A stretch of DNA of 64,000 bases from Gossypium raimondii. Lineage: Eukaryota > Streptophyta > Magnoliopsida > Malvales > Malvaceae. The translations under genes and the position numbers were made by a program. Positions 12,582-23,211 of the stretch are shown in pieces. A model generated the notes under the pieces. The model was not told where the DNA came from, searched no databases, and was given only the letters and a program-made list of their open reading frames with translations. Positions within the stretch are counted from its first letter, which is position 1, and the number at the start of each line of letters is the position of its first letter. Location of the stretch: positions 46,939,218-47,003,217 of the forward strand of contig NC_068569.1 of assembly GCF_025698545.1 (NCBI RefSeq), written 5' to 3'.

Positions 12582-13195
12582 CATATACTAAATTTGGTAA
12601 AATTTATTGTCATAAACAACACAATGACTCGATTTTAAGAGTAATTTTAAAATTTCGCTATGCAAACATTCTTGTTTTCTATATTGAGTTTTTCAAAACA
12701 TATGTTTACATTTTAACCAATTCAACCAGTTTCAACACTAAAAAAAAGGGAAGAAACCGATTTCCAAATAGTAGCAACATATTCGATAACCGATTTCTAG
12801 AGAATAGCAACATATTTGACAATCAATTTAAGAAGTTCTAGTCACCACCATAATTTCTTAGTTTTTGACGTGGCTTAAACAGATAGCTACAATCTCTTCA
12901 TTTTTATCTTTTAACCACATCCGTTGAATTAAAAAAATATGCGACGAGATCCTACTTCAAACGTGACCTAATTCAACACTTAAAAATTTTACTTGAGTTT
13001 TTATCATTTAAATTCAAACCCACTAAAGCATATATTCTCCAAGGGTTTTGGGATAGTATAAAAAGGTTTTAAACCTTAATATATATTTAAACAATCTATT
13101 ATATATAAATATGCATAAAATATCTATTGAGGTATAAAAGAATATAAGAACTTAAAAAGAGATCAAATTCAAATATATTTTAAATATTTTAGCCT
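12582..13195. other. AT-rich intergenic sequence, nothing recognised
   Basis: A short direct repeat around 12765-12830 ('agtagcaacatattcgataac' and variants) is the only visible structure. The 89-aa reading at 12572-12841 has no recognisable motif. Confidence 0.45.
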
Positions 13196-13197
13196 TC

Positions 13198-13436
13198 TGA
13201 ATGGATTTTAAATTGGAATACTGAACAAGTTTTTAAAGTGGATGCCAAGTTGATTATCGATCTGGTAACTAATGTTAAATGTTTTAAGCAATTGATTGTT
13301 GTCTACACTGGAGATTGACTGTAGGACTGCTTGAGGAGTTTGATCCGATCATCCAAAGGCTGTCAAGCATAATCTGTAGGGAGAGCAATATGCTAGTTGA
13401 AACCAATCTTCACCGACTTAGTATGTAAGTAATCCA
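13198..13436 (+). pseudogene. RNase H-like (RVT_3 type) fragment
   Basis: One frame gives VFKVDAKLIIDLVTN, and after a frameshift and stop another gives DPIIQRLSSIICRESNML and VETNLHRLSM. The order 'VDAKL..D', then 'xxRExNxxxxxLxxLxM', matches the plant RNase H-like domain found in LINE-derived and domesticated genes. The fragment is isolated, frameshifted and has stops. It is probably a relic of a non-LTR element or a captured gene. Identity is by eye only. Confidence 0.4.
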
Positions 13437-14735
13437 CCCTCCAAACTGTGTTATTTCCCTTCTTTTGACTTATTTTGTAATGATCACAGGTCTCGTAATG
13501 TCACTGGTGTTATACCTTTGAGTATGGGCAATTTGACAAAGTTTAGTATATACTTGTTGGGCAAATTCCTTCCACTCTGGGTCAATTGCTAAGCCTTTTT
13601 AGATTTTTTTTTTTAAACTTTTTAAACAGATTGCAAGATAGAAAGTTTTCAAAGAGAGAAGAAAAAAAATTCATAACTTTGATTCAAACTTTTTTTTCAA
13701 AAATCGAATAAACTAATGCATGGAATTAGATAAAAAAAGAAATTGTAAAGTTAAAGAAATGCCTCAAATAGAGTGCTATATTGAAACGAAAAACACCATT
13801 GGAACTTTGGCTTTTGAGGAAGAGATTGGATGAGGTGGATGAGTCATAGATTGAGGGCATTGAGGGAACGGAAGGAAATTCATAAATTATAAAGGGTTGT
13901 ACATTTGAGCCGAACAATTGTTTTGTTGTGGGCTCGAGAATTAGGACTGAATAAATGTGTAACGCATAGTCCAATCCACTACACTCAATTGTTCTGAACA
14001 CTCTTGTTTTACTTCATTTGCCTAATAAAGCATGCTTAATTACTTAATAAAAGATGAGTACAGATTAACAGAACTCTATTCATCTTGCAATCAAACATTA
14101 AGCTTGATAACCAACATAGCCGTCTCATTAATACCTAAAAACTACTATATAAAAAACTTGATTAAAATGGTAATTAAAGCCTTTATTAGACAACTGTGTT
14201 CAAACCATCCCACCCAATTAAGAAAAAATACTTGATTAAGATATCTGCTTTAATCATGTATTGGCTCTTGACGAACCTTAGTTGCACTATTTGCGTAAAT
14301 CTTCCTACCATAATTTCTTCAATAGTTTTCACTTTCCAAAGATGATGTTAAAGCAATCGTTAAACATGGGAGGAGCACCGGAAATATATGAGATACACAC
14401 TTAATAAAAAAAATTTGCTTATACCATTATTTCAAGTATTTATGAGTGAACATATTCACCCCTTGAGAATTACATAAACACCATATCGACCTGTTTCAGT
14501 CAACCTAATTACAATTACTTGGGCACCCATTTCCATCCTGCTACAAAACAAGGCCTAACAGAGGTTTATCAAGTCATCGAATTGGTACCAACAGAGTAAT
14601 CAACAGGCCATATTATTGCTTCCTCATTCAAAATTTGCATGTCTCATATTTTCTCACTAAGCTCGACTCAAAATTATGTATCAGAGTCATACCAGATTAC
14701 TCGGAATGTAGTATGAATTGAATTCCCCTCTAAGA
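13437..14735. other. Intergenic sequence without a supported gene
   Basis: AT-rich, with readings of 91 aa (minus, 13726-14001) and 67 aa (plus, 14032-14235) that carry no recognisable domain. No element termini were found. Confidence 0.4.
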
Positions 14736-14897
14736 TTTTGATTCTGATAGCCTCGGATGTTATAACTGTGCACCCAGGGATTATTAGTAGAGCTTGTTGC
14801 CACCATTTCGAGTCACTTGGATCCACAACTCTGTATCCTTGATGGTACTATCCATGAGGAGGCAGCAGAACTAGAGATTTGCCTTGATCTACAGATC
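14735..14897 (-). other. Possible minus-strand exon, unidentified
   Basis: After an acceptor-like 'tattatgatctgtag' (minus strand), the sequence reads DQGKSLVLLPPHG, a stop, then GYRVVDPSDSKWWQQALL and IIPGCTVITSEAIRIKILEG in the same frame. The composition (WW, conserved-looking D/G/P) looks more protein-like than the surrounding AT-rich sequence. I do not recognise the family. It could be an exon of a decayed gene, or part of a transcript running leftward from the ERF gene. Confidence 0.3.
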
Positions 14898-16072
14898 ATA
14901 ATAAGCAAGTAAAACTCACAACATTGTCAAGATGAGCAAGCCAACAACACAGAGAGCCCTAACGAGATTTAGGTGAATTCAGAAACTAGATCTCTTAATT
15001 CTCACTCAGACCAAATATATACATGAATATTTGATAATCTGTTTCTAGTAACACTTATCACGAGGATAAACCCTTGTAAGTGGCAGGGAGACAAGGTTCG
15101 ATCAAAACTGCTTGTGGGGAATTCTAGATCACTTTCTTCCCCATTTGAGCCGAAAGGTTGAATGATGGCTAGTTTGTAAACAAGACTCTCCTCCAGCAGA
15201 CCCTAGTTTTACAAAGATGTATATATTCCACTCTATGAGGTTCCATATGTATGTTAAAAGTTATATTACATCAGAATCCATCATTAATGGTGCCTAAAGG
15301 CTTCAGCATGAGAAAACTGATATGATCAATGTGGGCATACTGCACCCAAGAGAAATCTAAATAAACAAAAACATTACAAAAACATTGCACAACATCTCAA
15401 AACATTACTAACCAACAATACTCAATCATCGATGAACGTAACCAACCTTTTGGAAGAAATGAAGACATAAGGTGTCAGGAAACAGCAGAATTGGTATATT
15501 TACTCAGCTGAGGATGCCGTGCCCTTTGTACTACCACTTTGGCATTCCTGCTCCTTTCAAAAGCACCTTAACCAATAATGAGAACACAAGTTACAAACAT
15601 CACATTTACATAAACTCCATCCATAGATCCACTCGACGAATTGAGCTTCTTGCTTTGAAATTTAACCATTTTATATCCTATAAAATTACTTCTGGTCAAA
15701 ATTTCAAAAACATTCGCTGTACTCTATCAGTAATGGGGAAAGTGCATAATTAACTTAAACATCTATATTTGATAAGTACTAAGAATCCCAATTGCTTCAA
15801 CTTTCACTCATTTACAAATCAATAACTATTCATTCACTTCTATATTAGAAGACAAATTTCCTTAAAAATCTACCGACTTTAGAAATTTAACACAAATTGA
15901 TCGGTGATAGAATAAAAATTTCCAATAACAAGAGTCAAAATATGAACAAGAAAACAACTGACGTGATGGCTACCTCCAAGAACTCAAAGTAACATAAAAG
16001 AACATAAAAACAAAAATGGTAAAGAAAATTTCAAAGAAACAAAAACCAAGTCAAAGCAAGGACATATGTACC
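14898..16072. other. Sequence downstream of the ERF gene, no firm gene
   Basis: This stretch lies 3' of the minus-strand ERF reading frame. No domain was seen. It may hold untranslated exons (see the splice-site candidates to the right) or be ordinary intergenic sequence. Confidence 0.35.
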
Positions 16073-16112
16073 TTTAGCAGATTGGTTTTCTTTGCTTTAC
16101 ATTCTTCCACCT
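16073..16112 (-). other. Candidate small exon 3' of ERF gene
   Basis: On the minus strand a pyrimidine-rich 'gttttttttttcag' precedes about 40 nt beginning GTGGAAGAATGTAAAGC and followed by 'gtacatatg', a good acceptor/donor pair. A second donor-like CAAG/gtaatttc lies at about 16211. This suggests the ERF transcript may be spliced in its 3' part, or that an alternative C-terminus exists. Confidence 0.3.
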
Positions 16113-16462
16113 GAAAAAAAAACAAAATATGAAATAATCGCGTTGCTCGTGGCAGTTCAATTTCTGACACCATTTTTAAGGTTTACAAGAGGAGAAAGGA
16201 TGGTGAAATTACCTTGAACTTTGAACGCTTCTTCAAATTTAGTTAACAAAAATCGTTAGTTCTAGTTTACAAAGTAGGAAATGGTGTTAAAAAAGATGTA
16301 CAATATCATGATCCGATGAAGGAGAAAACAAGAGGAACAAATGTTCGCAGGTTATTACATGCATAAAGTCAAAGATACAAAAACTAAAAAGCCCTAATAA
16401 CATAAACATCGAGAACACCAAAGGGCAAAAGGGGATAAAGAAGGTTAACATTTACAGAAAAT

Positions 16463-16891
16463 TCAGGACTGAACAGCGTTGCAATCAAGCAACTTAAAGT
16501 TAGTAGGAGCGTTAGGTCCACGCAGCTTAACCGCCGCTTGATCATAAGCAACGGCAGCTTCTTCCGCCGTATCGAAAGTCCCCAGCCAAAGCCTCATCCT
16601 CCTTCCGTCCCTAATCTCCGCCGCCCATCTCCCCCACGGCCTTTGTCTAACCCCTCGGTACCTCTTCACCTTGCTGTGGCTCGACCCAGCTATTACGTCG
16701 TTCTCTTTTGTCGAAACTCCAATAGTGATTTCGTTGACAAGCTTTTTCTTCGGTCGCTTTTGGATTTTCTTCGGAGGGGCCGCTTCTTCGTCGCTGGAAG
16801 AGTCGGTAGCGTCGGCGTCAGTAACGGTAATTCGGACAATTCGCCGGGAAATCGGTTGTTGGGGTTTTCCGTTAGGCTGCGGCGGCGACAT
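16463..16891 (-). CDS. Short CRF-type AP2/ERF transcription factor
   Basis: A 142-aa protein. Residues 16-36 ([20 protein letters not shown]) match the conserved CRF domain of cytokinin response factors and group VI/VI-L ERFs. A basic nuclear-localisation-like run [11 protein letters not shown] lies at 40-50. The AP2 DNA-binding domain spans about 77-132, from [18 protein letters not shown] to [31 protein letters not shown] split over that span. Alanine and aspartate in WAAEIRD place it in the ERF rather than the DREB group, so GCC-box binding is expected in the nucleus. The protein ends nine residues after the domain. Family members usually have a longer acidic C-terminus of 100-200 residues, so this is a truncated or alternatively ended form. 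No intron is needed within this frame. The ATG chosen is the first in frame and directly precedes the conserved part. Closest type by memory is ERF118/CRF-like, which is inference. Confidence 0.85.
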   Translation of the reverse strand: MSPPQPNGKPQQPISRRIVRITVTDADATDSSSDEEAAPPKKIQKRPKKKLVNEITIGVSTKENDVIAGSSHSKVKRYRGVRQRPWGRWAAEIRDGRRMRLWLGTFDTAEEAAVAYDQAAVKLRGPNAPTNFKLLDCNAVQS

Positions 16892-17099
16892 AATTTTAGG
16901 GTTGTTTTTTTTTTATAATTTTTTAAATGAGAAAGAAGGTGAAATTATTTGGTTCATATTTAAATTTATTTTTGTGTTGGAATATTCTTTTGAATTAAAC
17001 CGTGCAGCGTGCCATTCCGGCACTTCCACCAGTACGCTCCTACATAAAAAGTTCACAAAATGCTTATAGGTTACCGGTTAAAATAGAGATTTTAAGAAT

Positions 17100-18131
17100 T
17101 TTGATACAATGTTTGAGGTTTGGTTATATTCATAATAATAATAAAAATAAAAATAAAAAGTTTTAGGTATTTTGATAAATTAATTATTTTGGTAAAATGT
17201 TAGATATTTTAGTAAATTCAGTATAAAAATTGATAAATTGATAGAAATATTGATAATATCTTAGATAATTTGGTAAATCCAAAAAATATGGGTAAATTCA
17301 TACAAATTATGATAAAATCATTAGAAATATTGATAATTGTTAAGATTTGGTATACCATTAGATATTTCAAAATATTAGTAAAATCTTCAAATATGTTGAT
17401 AAATCCTTAGAAATATTGGTAAATCTTTAGATATATTGATAAGTCATTGGATATTTTGGTAAAGTTAGAGAAATTTTGGTACTTGTTAAGATTTGGTATA
17501 AGGTTTAGAAAATCGGAACTATTTGTAAAATTTTAGAAATTTTGGTAAATCGTTAGATATTTTGGTGAAACATTAAAATTTTGGTAAATCATTAGATGTT
17601 TTGGTAAAACCTTAAAATTTTGATAATTTGTTAGACATATCGGTAAATCCTTATAAATTTTGATAAACCGTTAGATATATTGGTAAATCGCCAAATATTT
17701 TGGTAAATTCTTAGAAATATTGGTAAAGTTTCAAAATATTAGTAAATCGATGGAAATTTTGATATATTGTTAGATATTTTGGTAAATTCTCGAAATATTG
17801 GTAAATTGTTAGATTTATTGGTAAGTCCTTAGAAATTTTGGTAAATCATTAGATATTTTGGTAAAGTCATAGAAATTTTGGTAATTGCTAAGACTTCACA
17901 TGGTGTTTAGAAAATTTGAAAATATTGGTGAAGTATCATAAATATTGATAAAAGATATAAATTGTTAGATATATATTGGTAAGTTCTTAGAAATATTGGT
18001 AAAGTCATTGAAATTTTGGTAATTGTTAAGACTTGATGTAGAATTTAGAAAATTTGGAAATATTAGTAAAATCTTAGAAAATATTGGTAAAATGATAGAA
18101 AATTTGGTAAATTGTTAGATATTTTGGTAAA
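17100..18131 (+). repeat. Degenerate 21-bp minisatellite, block 1
   Basis: Roughly fifty imperfect copies of a unit near TTTTGGTAAATCGTTAGATAT, alternating with variants such as 'ccttagaaattttggtaaa'. The array is cut at 18131 by an LTR element and resumes at 23006. Confidence 0.85.
18127..18131 (+). repeat. Target-site duplication (left) GTAAA
   Basis: GTAAA here and at 23006-23010 directly flank the element whose ends are TGTAACACCCC and GATGTTACA. Confidence 0.85.
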
Positions 18132-19402
18132 TGTAACACCCCAAACCCAGCCTAGGAGTTCAAGTCAAATCTGGACGGGTTACACCAACGTATTGAAAAT
18201 TGATTTCAGTAATTATTCAGAAAATATTCAAAACTTTACTTGATTCGTGGTGAAAACTCTTTTCAAAGTTTCACGTTGAGAATCAAAATTCATTTTGTCG
18301 ACTTGAGTGATTTTGTAGTTTAGTGTTAGAAATTATCAACTACTGATGAATTTAGCAAAAACTAATATGAGCTCAGAAATAGATTACAACCTCAAAAGAC
18401 CAAATTTTTTTTTACATTATTGCAAAACAATCCTAGCTCCCACACACCATCCGGTCCAAAGTTAGAGACTTACTTGAACACACAAAAACAAAACAAAAGG
18501 TGAGCTATAAGGCCCAGTGTATAACCAACATCAATTATAGTTAACAAAACATAGTATATAAATCAGAATAAACACAGCGAATCTAATAGCAAGTGTAATA
18601 TAATAGAACAACACAACCCAATTAGAACAGGACAAAGCAGAACAAACAGAACAGAGCAGAGCAGAATAGGACAGAACAGAGCAAAACCAAACAGAGCTAT
18701 GCAGAGGATGTGTGTTATGCAGATGCGGTATTTTTCAAACAAATCAAAATATAGATTTATCATAAAACATCCTACCCAACTCCACTACATACCAAAATAG
18801 AGTTCCCCCAAAACTAGTCCAGCCGAATCACACCAATAGATAATTGTGTTCAGTGCTACCAGTATTTTGCAATTAAAACTGCTAGATTAAATACATTTGG
18901 TCAAGCCACTATACTGCAGGCAAGCTGCTAGAACAGAATTGTGGATAAACCACTAGATAATGCAGATTATTAAACTGCCAAAAATTTCCTCCTTTCACAT
19001 CATCCCAAATCCCATGCAGTATGTCATGGTATGCACATACAGAGTTAGTGTAATAAGTATGTAGGTCATGCTATCAAACTATAACAGAATCAGTAGGCAT
19101 GAGAGTCCATGCTTTGTAAAACAAATTTATCAAACCTCAGCAGATCACATCAGATTGTCATGAAGTCACATGCATGGTTATATATATATGAATCAATATC
19201 AATCGATTCAACATATTTGGATATCACATTTTCTTAATCAACAGAGTGACGTAGAGGCGTACCATCAAACTTAATAGAATACAGATCGTACCTGGATAGT
19301 TCGTATGCATTAAGAAAGAGCACATTACGTTCTGACAAGCCCTACTTATTTAGGTTCAAACATAGCAGATATATGTACAGATCACAAGTTGTTCATCATC
19401 AG

Positions 19403-20056
19403 TGTAACAACCCGTTTTCAGTTAAATCAAAATAGCAGTTTCGGAACCACAAATTCAAAGTAAAAAAATTTTAGTTTAATATTATTTTATAGTCTACAGT
19501 ATGATAAAAATATTGTATAAAAATTTCGTTAAGAAATTTTACCGTTTACATGCCTAAATTGATAAAAAAGACTAAATTACATAAACTGCCTTTGTATCTT
19601 TTAAATTAAGCAAGTCAGTATGCTCACACAGCCTAACACACGGGCGTGTGGCTTGGCCGTGTGACCCAAGTTAGGGAGTTACATGGGCACAGACACGGGC
19701 TGGGATACGGTTGTGTGTCCCTATTTCGAATGTTCACACGGCCTGAGACACGGGCGTGTCTCCTGACCGTGTGATTCACATGGCTTAGCCACATGGTCAT
19801 GTGACCCCTGCAGCTTTGAAAATTTTTAATATTTTTTAAAAAATTCTTTTAGTACCCGATTTAGTCCCGACTTATTTTTAGTGCGTATTTTGGGCTTAGA
19901 AAGCTCATATAAGAGACAATATATTTGATTTCGATTGGTTTCTGACATGAATATTATATGATGTGAAATGTTTGAAATTTTTTCTATTTGTTCTGTAAAC
20001 TCCGGTAATGCTCTATAACTCTGTTCCAACGATGGATACGGGTTAGGTGTGTTACA
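19403..20056 (+). mobile_element. 654-bp solo LTR with target duplication ATCAG
   Basis: The ends are TGTAACAACCCG and TGTGTTACA. ATCAG flanks both sides (19398-19402 and 20057-20061). Its start resembles the right end of 23212-26114 in reverse, including 'GGTTTCGGAACCACAAAT'. Its end carries the GGGTTAGG..GTTACA signature. It has no coding sequence. ACACGG and CGTGTG motifs lie at 19630-19800. Confidence 0.8.
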
Positions 20057-20109
20057 ATCAGATCATCAGATATCAAGTTTTATAGCCTAATTCAAATCAT
20101 ACGGACCTT

Positions 20110-20510
20110 ACAGTAGGCCTGTGTTCGTTTCGAACAACACTTGCGGCCTGAGGGAAAAGTTTCAAATATTGGTCCATACGCCCGTGTGGTTTCATATGGC
20201 TTGGATAGTTGGCCCGTGTGCCTCAACACAGTCCAGCACACGCCTGTGAACTTGTCTGTGTCACCTACCCGTGTGGTCCTAATTCACAATCAATGCGTTA
20301 CACGGCCTGGACACACGCCCGTGTCATTGGGCCATGTGAACCCTGCATAACACATAACCACACACAGCCTAGGCACACGCCCATGTCACCTGTCTGTATG
20401 GTCTTAATCCGCAAACAGTGAGTTACATGGCATGCCACATGGCCTGGTATACGACTATATGGTTTATACGGCCTGGCACACGACCGTGTGGTTTACACGG
20501 CCTACCATAT
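20110..20510 (+). repeat. Array of ACACGG..CCGTGTG inverted motifs
   Basis: About ten imperfect repeats built on 'cacgcccgtgtg' and 'cacggcctggcacac' occur. Each is partly self-complementary. Similar arrays occur at 19630-19800 and 23450-23770 within related LTRs. Confidence 0.7.
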
Positions 20511-22012
20511 TGTTGGATCGCCGGCACCCCTACGGCGCAGCGAAAAAATTTAAAATCGGCGACCCTAACCACGGATCCATGTGTGAGGAACGAATCGGGG
20601 TGAAAAAGGTTACGAAATTACCTAATGTTTTTCTGAATAGACAACAACTTCTCAACAACGTGTAGTCTGATCTACAGTCGAACCAAGCCGTAATCTATCG
20701 AGACTCCGACCTTTACGCAATCCACCTAGTTGACTACGAACGAAAAAAATCCCCAAAATAGTTTTGAAAGTGATTTTTCTTTGACGGCTGCTAGAGCCAA
20801 AAACAAAGAAAAACAGGATTCCTATATATCCTTTTATTTTAGGGCTTTTAGGAATTAAATAAATATAATAATATTTTAAACCGAAAATTATAATTATATT
20901 AATTATAATATAATTTCGGTAAACCATATATTTATTTGAATTCATATGCTAACCAAATTCATGTTCTCATTATGCGTACAACAACCTTGTACATAATGTG
21001 TTGGAAATTTGATTACCGAATTAAATTAATTCTATAATTAATTTAATTCAAGCGATACCCAAAAACAATACCAACTATGGTTTATTCCGTTCATTTCAAC
21101 TATAGGGTGTGACCACAGAGGTTTCTCGTAACGTTAGCAGTAATACTAGAATGATTCCAATGTTACAAACAATGGGTGGCATCTAGCAATGCATCATTGC
21201 TACCTAAGTCACAAGAGATCATGATTCGACATAACCTTTTTATGATTAACCTTTTATGCAATAATCATTAACTCATTTATCTCTGGATTGGACACAAGTC
21301 ATGGAATAGTCACACTTGTATAGTCCATTCCATGTTCCTTGATATCTTAAGCAGACTACGATATACAAATAAGTATGACATCTCATATCAACTTATTTGA
21401 GCATGGCCATGCATTTTTAGTCTCACTTAATCAAGTGGCCTAAGATATTACTCCCGTTATGTAGGAGGGACTTATTCTATATCGACCAACCATATCCCTC
21501 TACATCGATTGTGGTATATCCAACATCACCTTTATAGAACAACCGATTCTGATTATACGTTTGACTGTATCAAAATATACTACTCACGATATTTGGGATT
21601 ATGATGATCTCAAGTCTAAGGATCATATACATATTAATCACTATGAGTAATGTCGTGGCAATTACATAATAATCCAAGAAACATACTCATAATGGGTCAG
21701 TCCAATATGTTGTTCTCTAACACACATATTCATGCATCAAATCTGACATTCCATATCAATGACAACTCTTTATCATCAATCAACTACATGTTAGTCTTAA
21801 TGCATTATCGTTGTCCTGTCCAACAATAATACTTGACTAAGGATCTTTTAAGAATAATCATATTATTCTTAGGACATTATTATAAAACAGTTTATTTATA
21901 CACACAGAAAAGAAACTGAAATAATAATGGTAACGCCTTATATTAATAAACATGATAAATCAAGTATGTTATTACAACCATCTCATGATTTATCTTTGGG
22001 TATACTCTAACA
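20511..22012 (-). mobile_element. 1.5 kb copia-type solo LTR nested in gypsy LTR
   Basis: On the minus strand it starts TGTTAGAGTATACCC and ends GGCGATCCAACA, a TGTTgg/ctAACA terminal repeat. The flanks catat (20506-20510) and cacat (22013-22017) match at four of five positions. No gag or pol was found. The lay-out resembles the copia LTR at 7733, though the sequences differ. Confidence 0.65.
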
Positions 22013-23005
22013 CACATGACCTGGAACAGGGCCATATGGCTTCGAAAATTTCATTTTCTAACGACCAAAATTTGAAGAAGAAGAGGGGGTTTCCTATACC
22101 CACTTAATACTGATTCAATGCAGAAGCAAAAATGAAGAATCCTCGTCCCTAAAACTACATTACAACAACAGATCAAACGACTTATTCGAAACAAATCGTT
22201 AAGATTAGCATCCAATCTCGAAATTATGTCGAAAAAGTTCAACATGAAATCTCAAAATGAAAACTAACGCTTACCTCGCACAAAATCAACAGTGCAAACT
22301 TAGAACGTTGAAAGAATGTTACTTTTGAGAACTTTGTTTGACAAAAACTTACACAAATCAGAAATCCATTCCAAACAAAAATAACGTAACTTCAACCATC
22401 ATCAACTCAAGCAAATAAAATTGAATCAGAATCACTTACAATTTGCCTAAAAACTAAAAGCCTAGAAGGAGTTGACGTAACGAATATGGAAAGAGTCAAT
22501 GACAAAATGTTGAAGCAAAAGAAAAGAAAAGTATAGTTGGTTGGTTGGAACAAAAGCAAAAACAAAAAGAGAAATTGAAGGGAGGAGAATGTCCCAGGAA
22601 AAAATTAAAAAAGAAATTACTTAACTTACCTTTTTTTAAACCAACCAAACAAACAAAATTACGGAATAGCACGAAATATTTCCTCATTGCTTACGCAGAG
22701 ACTCAAACACAAGACTAGAGGGTATACTAAAGCTTAACCATTGAACTAGCAAGCTTATTATTGTCATAAGTTGATCGGAAATAGAACTTATGCCATATGG
22801 TCAAGAATAGAGGTTTGATCAAATAGAAAAATTTTAAGAAACATGATTCCAACCTAGAACCTCACACACATAACTAGAACTCTTAACCACTGAACCAGAT
22901 CAATTTCTTTGTTCAAAATTTCTAATATCTTAACTCAAAATCGAGAGATGACTACTCTTGACTTCACAACTCAATTTCTTCTAACCCATTTTATGAGATG
23001 TTACA

Positions 23006-23211
23006 GTAAATCATTAGAAATTTTGGTAAGTTATTAGATATATTGGTAAAATGATAGAAAATTTGGTAAATCGTTAAATATTTTGGTAAATCCTTAAAAA
23101 TTTCGGTAAATCGTTAGATATTTTAGGGAATCCTTAGAAATAATGGTAAATCTTTAGAAATTTTGGTAATTGATAATATTTAGTATAGGGTTTAAAAATT
23201 TTGGAAATATT
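23006..23211 (+). repeat. 21-bp minisatellite, block 2
   Basis: Same degenerate 'ttttggtaaatcgttagatat' units as 17100-18131. Bounded on the left by the GTAAA duplication and on the right by a second LTR insertion. Confidence 0.85.

Larger units (their letters stand above)
18132..23005 (-). mobile_element. Gypsy-type LTR element inserted in minisatellite, with nested LTRs
   Basis: It begins TGTAACACCCCAAACCC and ends GATGTTACA, with a perfect 5-bp target duplication GTAAA. Removing the two nested elements (19403-20056 and 20511-22012 with their duplications) leaves about 2.7 kb with no coding sequence. That is close to the 2.6-3.0 kb LTRs elsewhere in the window. A solo LTR in minus orientation is the likely identity, because the 'GGGTTTGGGGTGTTACA' type end is the usual 3' end. 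ACACGG/CCGTGT motifs are abundant at 20110-20510. Confidence 0.7.

Noticed and set aside
16538..17069. Plus-strand frames of 126 and 132 aa
   Set aside because: Antisense to the ERF gene, without recognisable motifs.
18563..18763. 66-aa Leu/Cys-rich minus-strand frame
   Set aside because: Arises from an 'agaacagagcag' short repeat. Chance frame.
20141..20665. Overlapping plus-strand frames of 60-77 aa
   Set aside because: They come from the GC-rich ACACGG/CCGTGTG repeat inside an LTR, with no protein homology seen.
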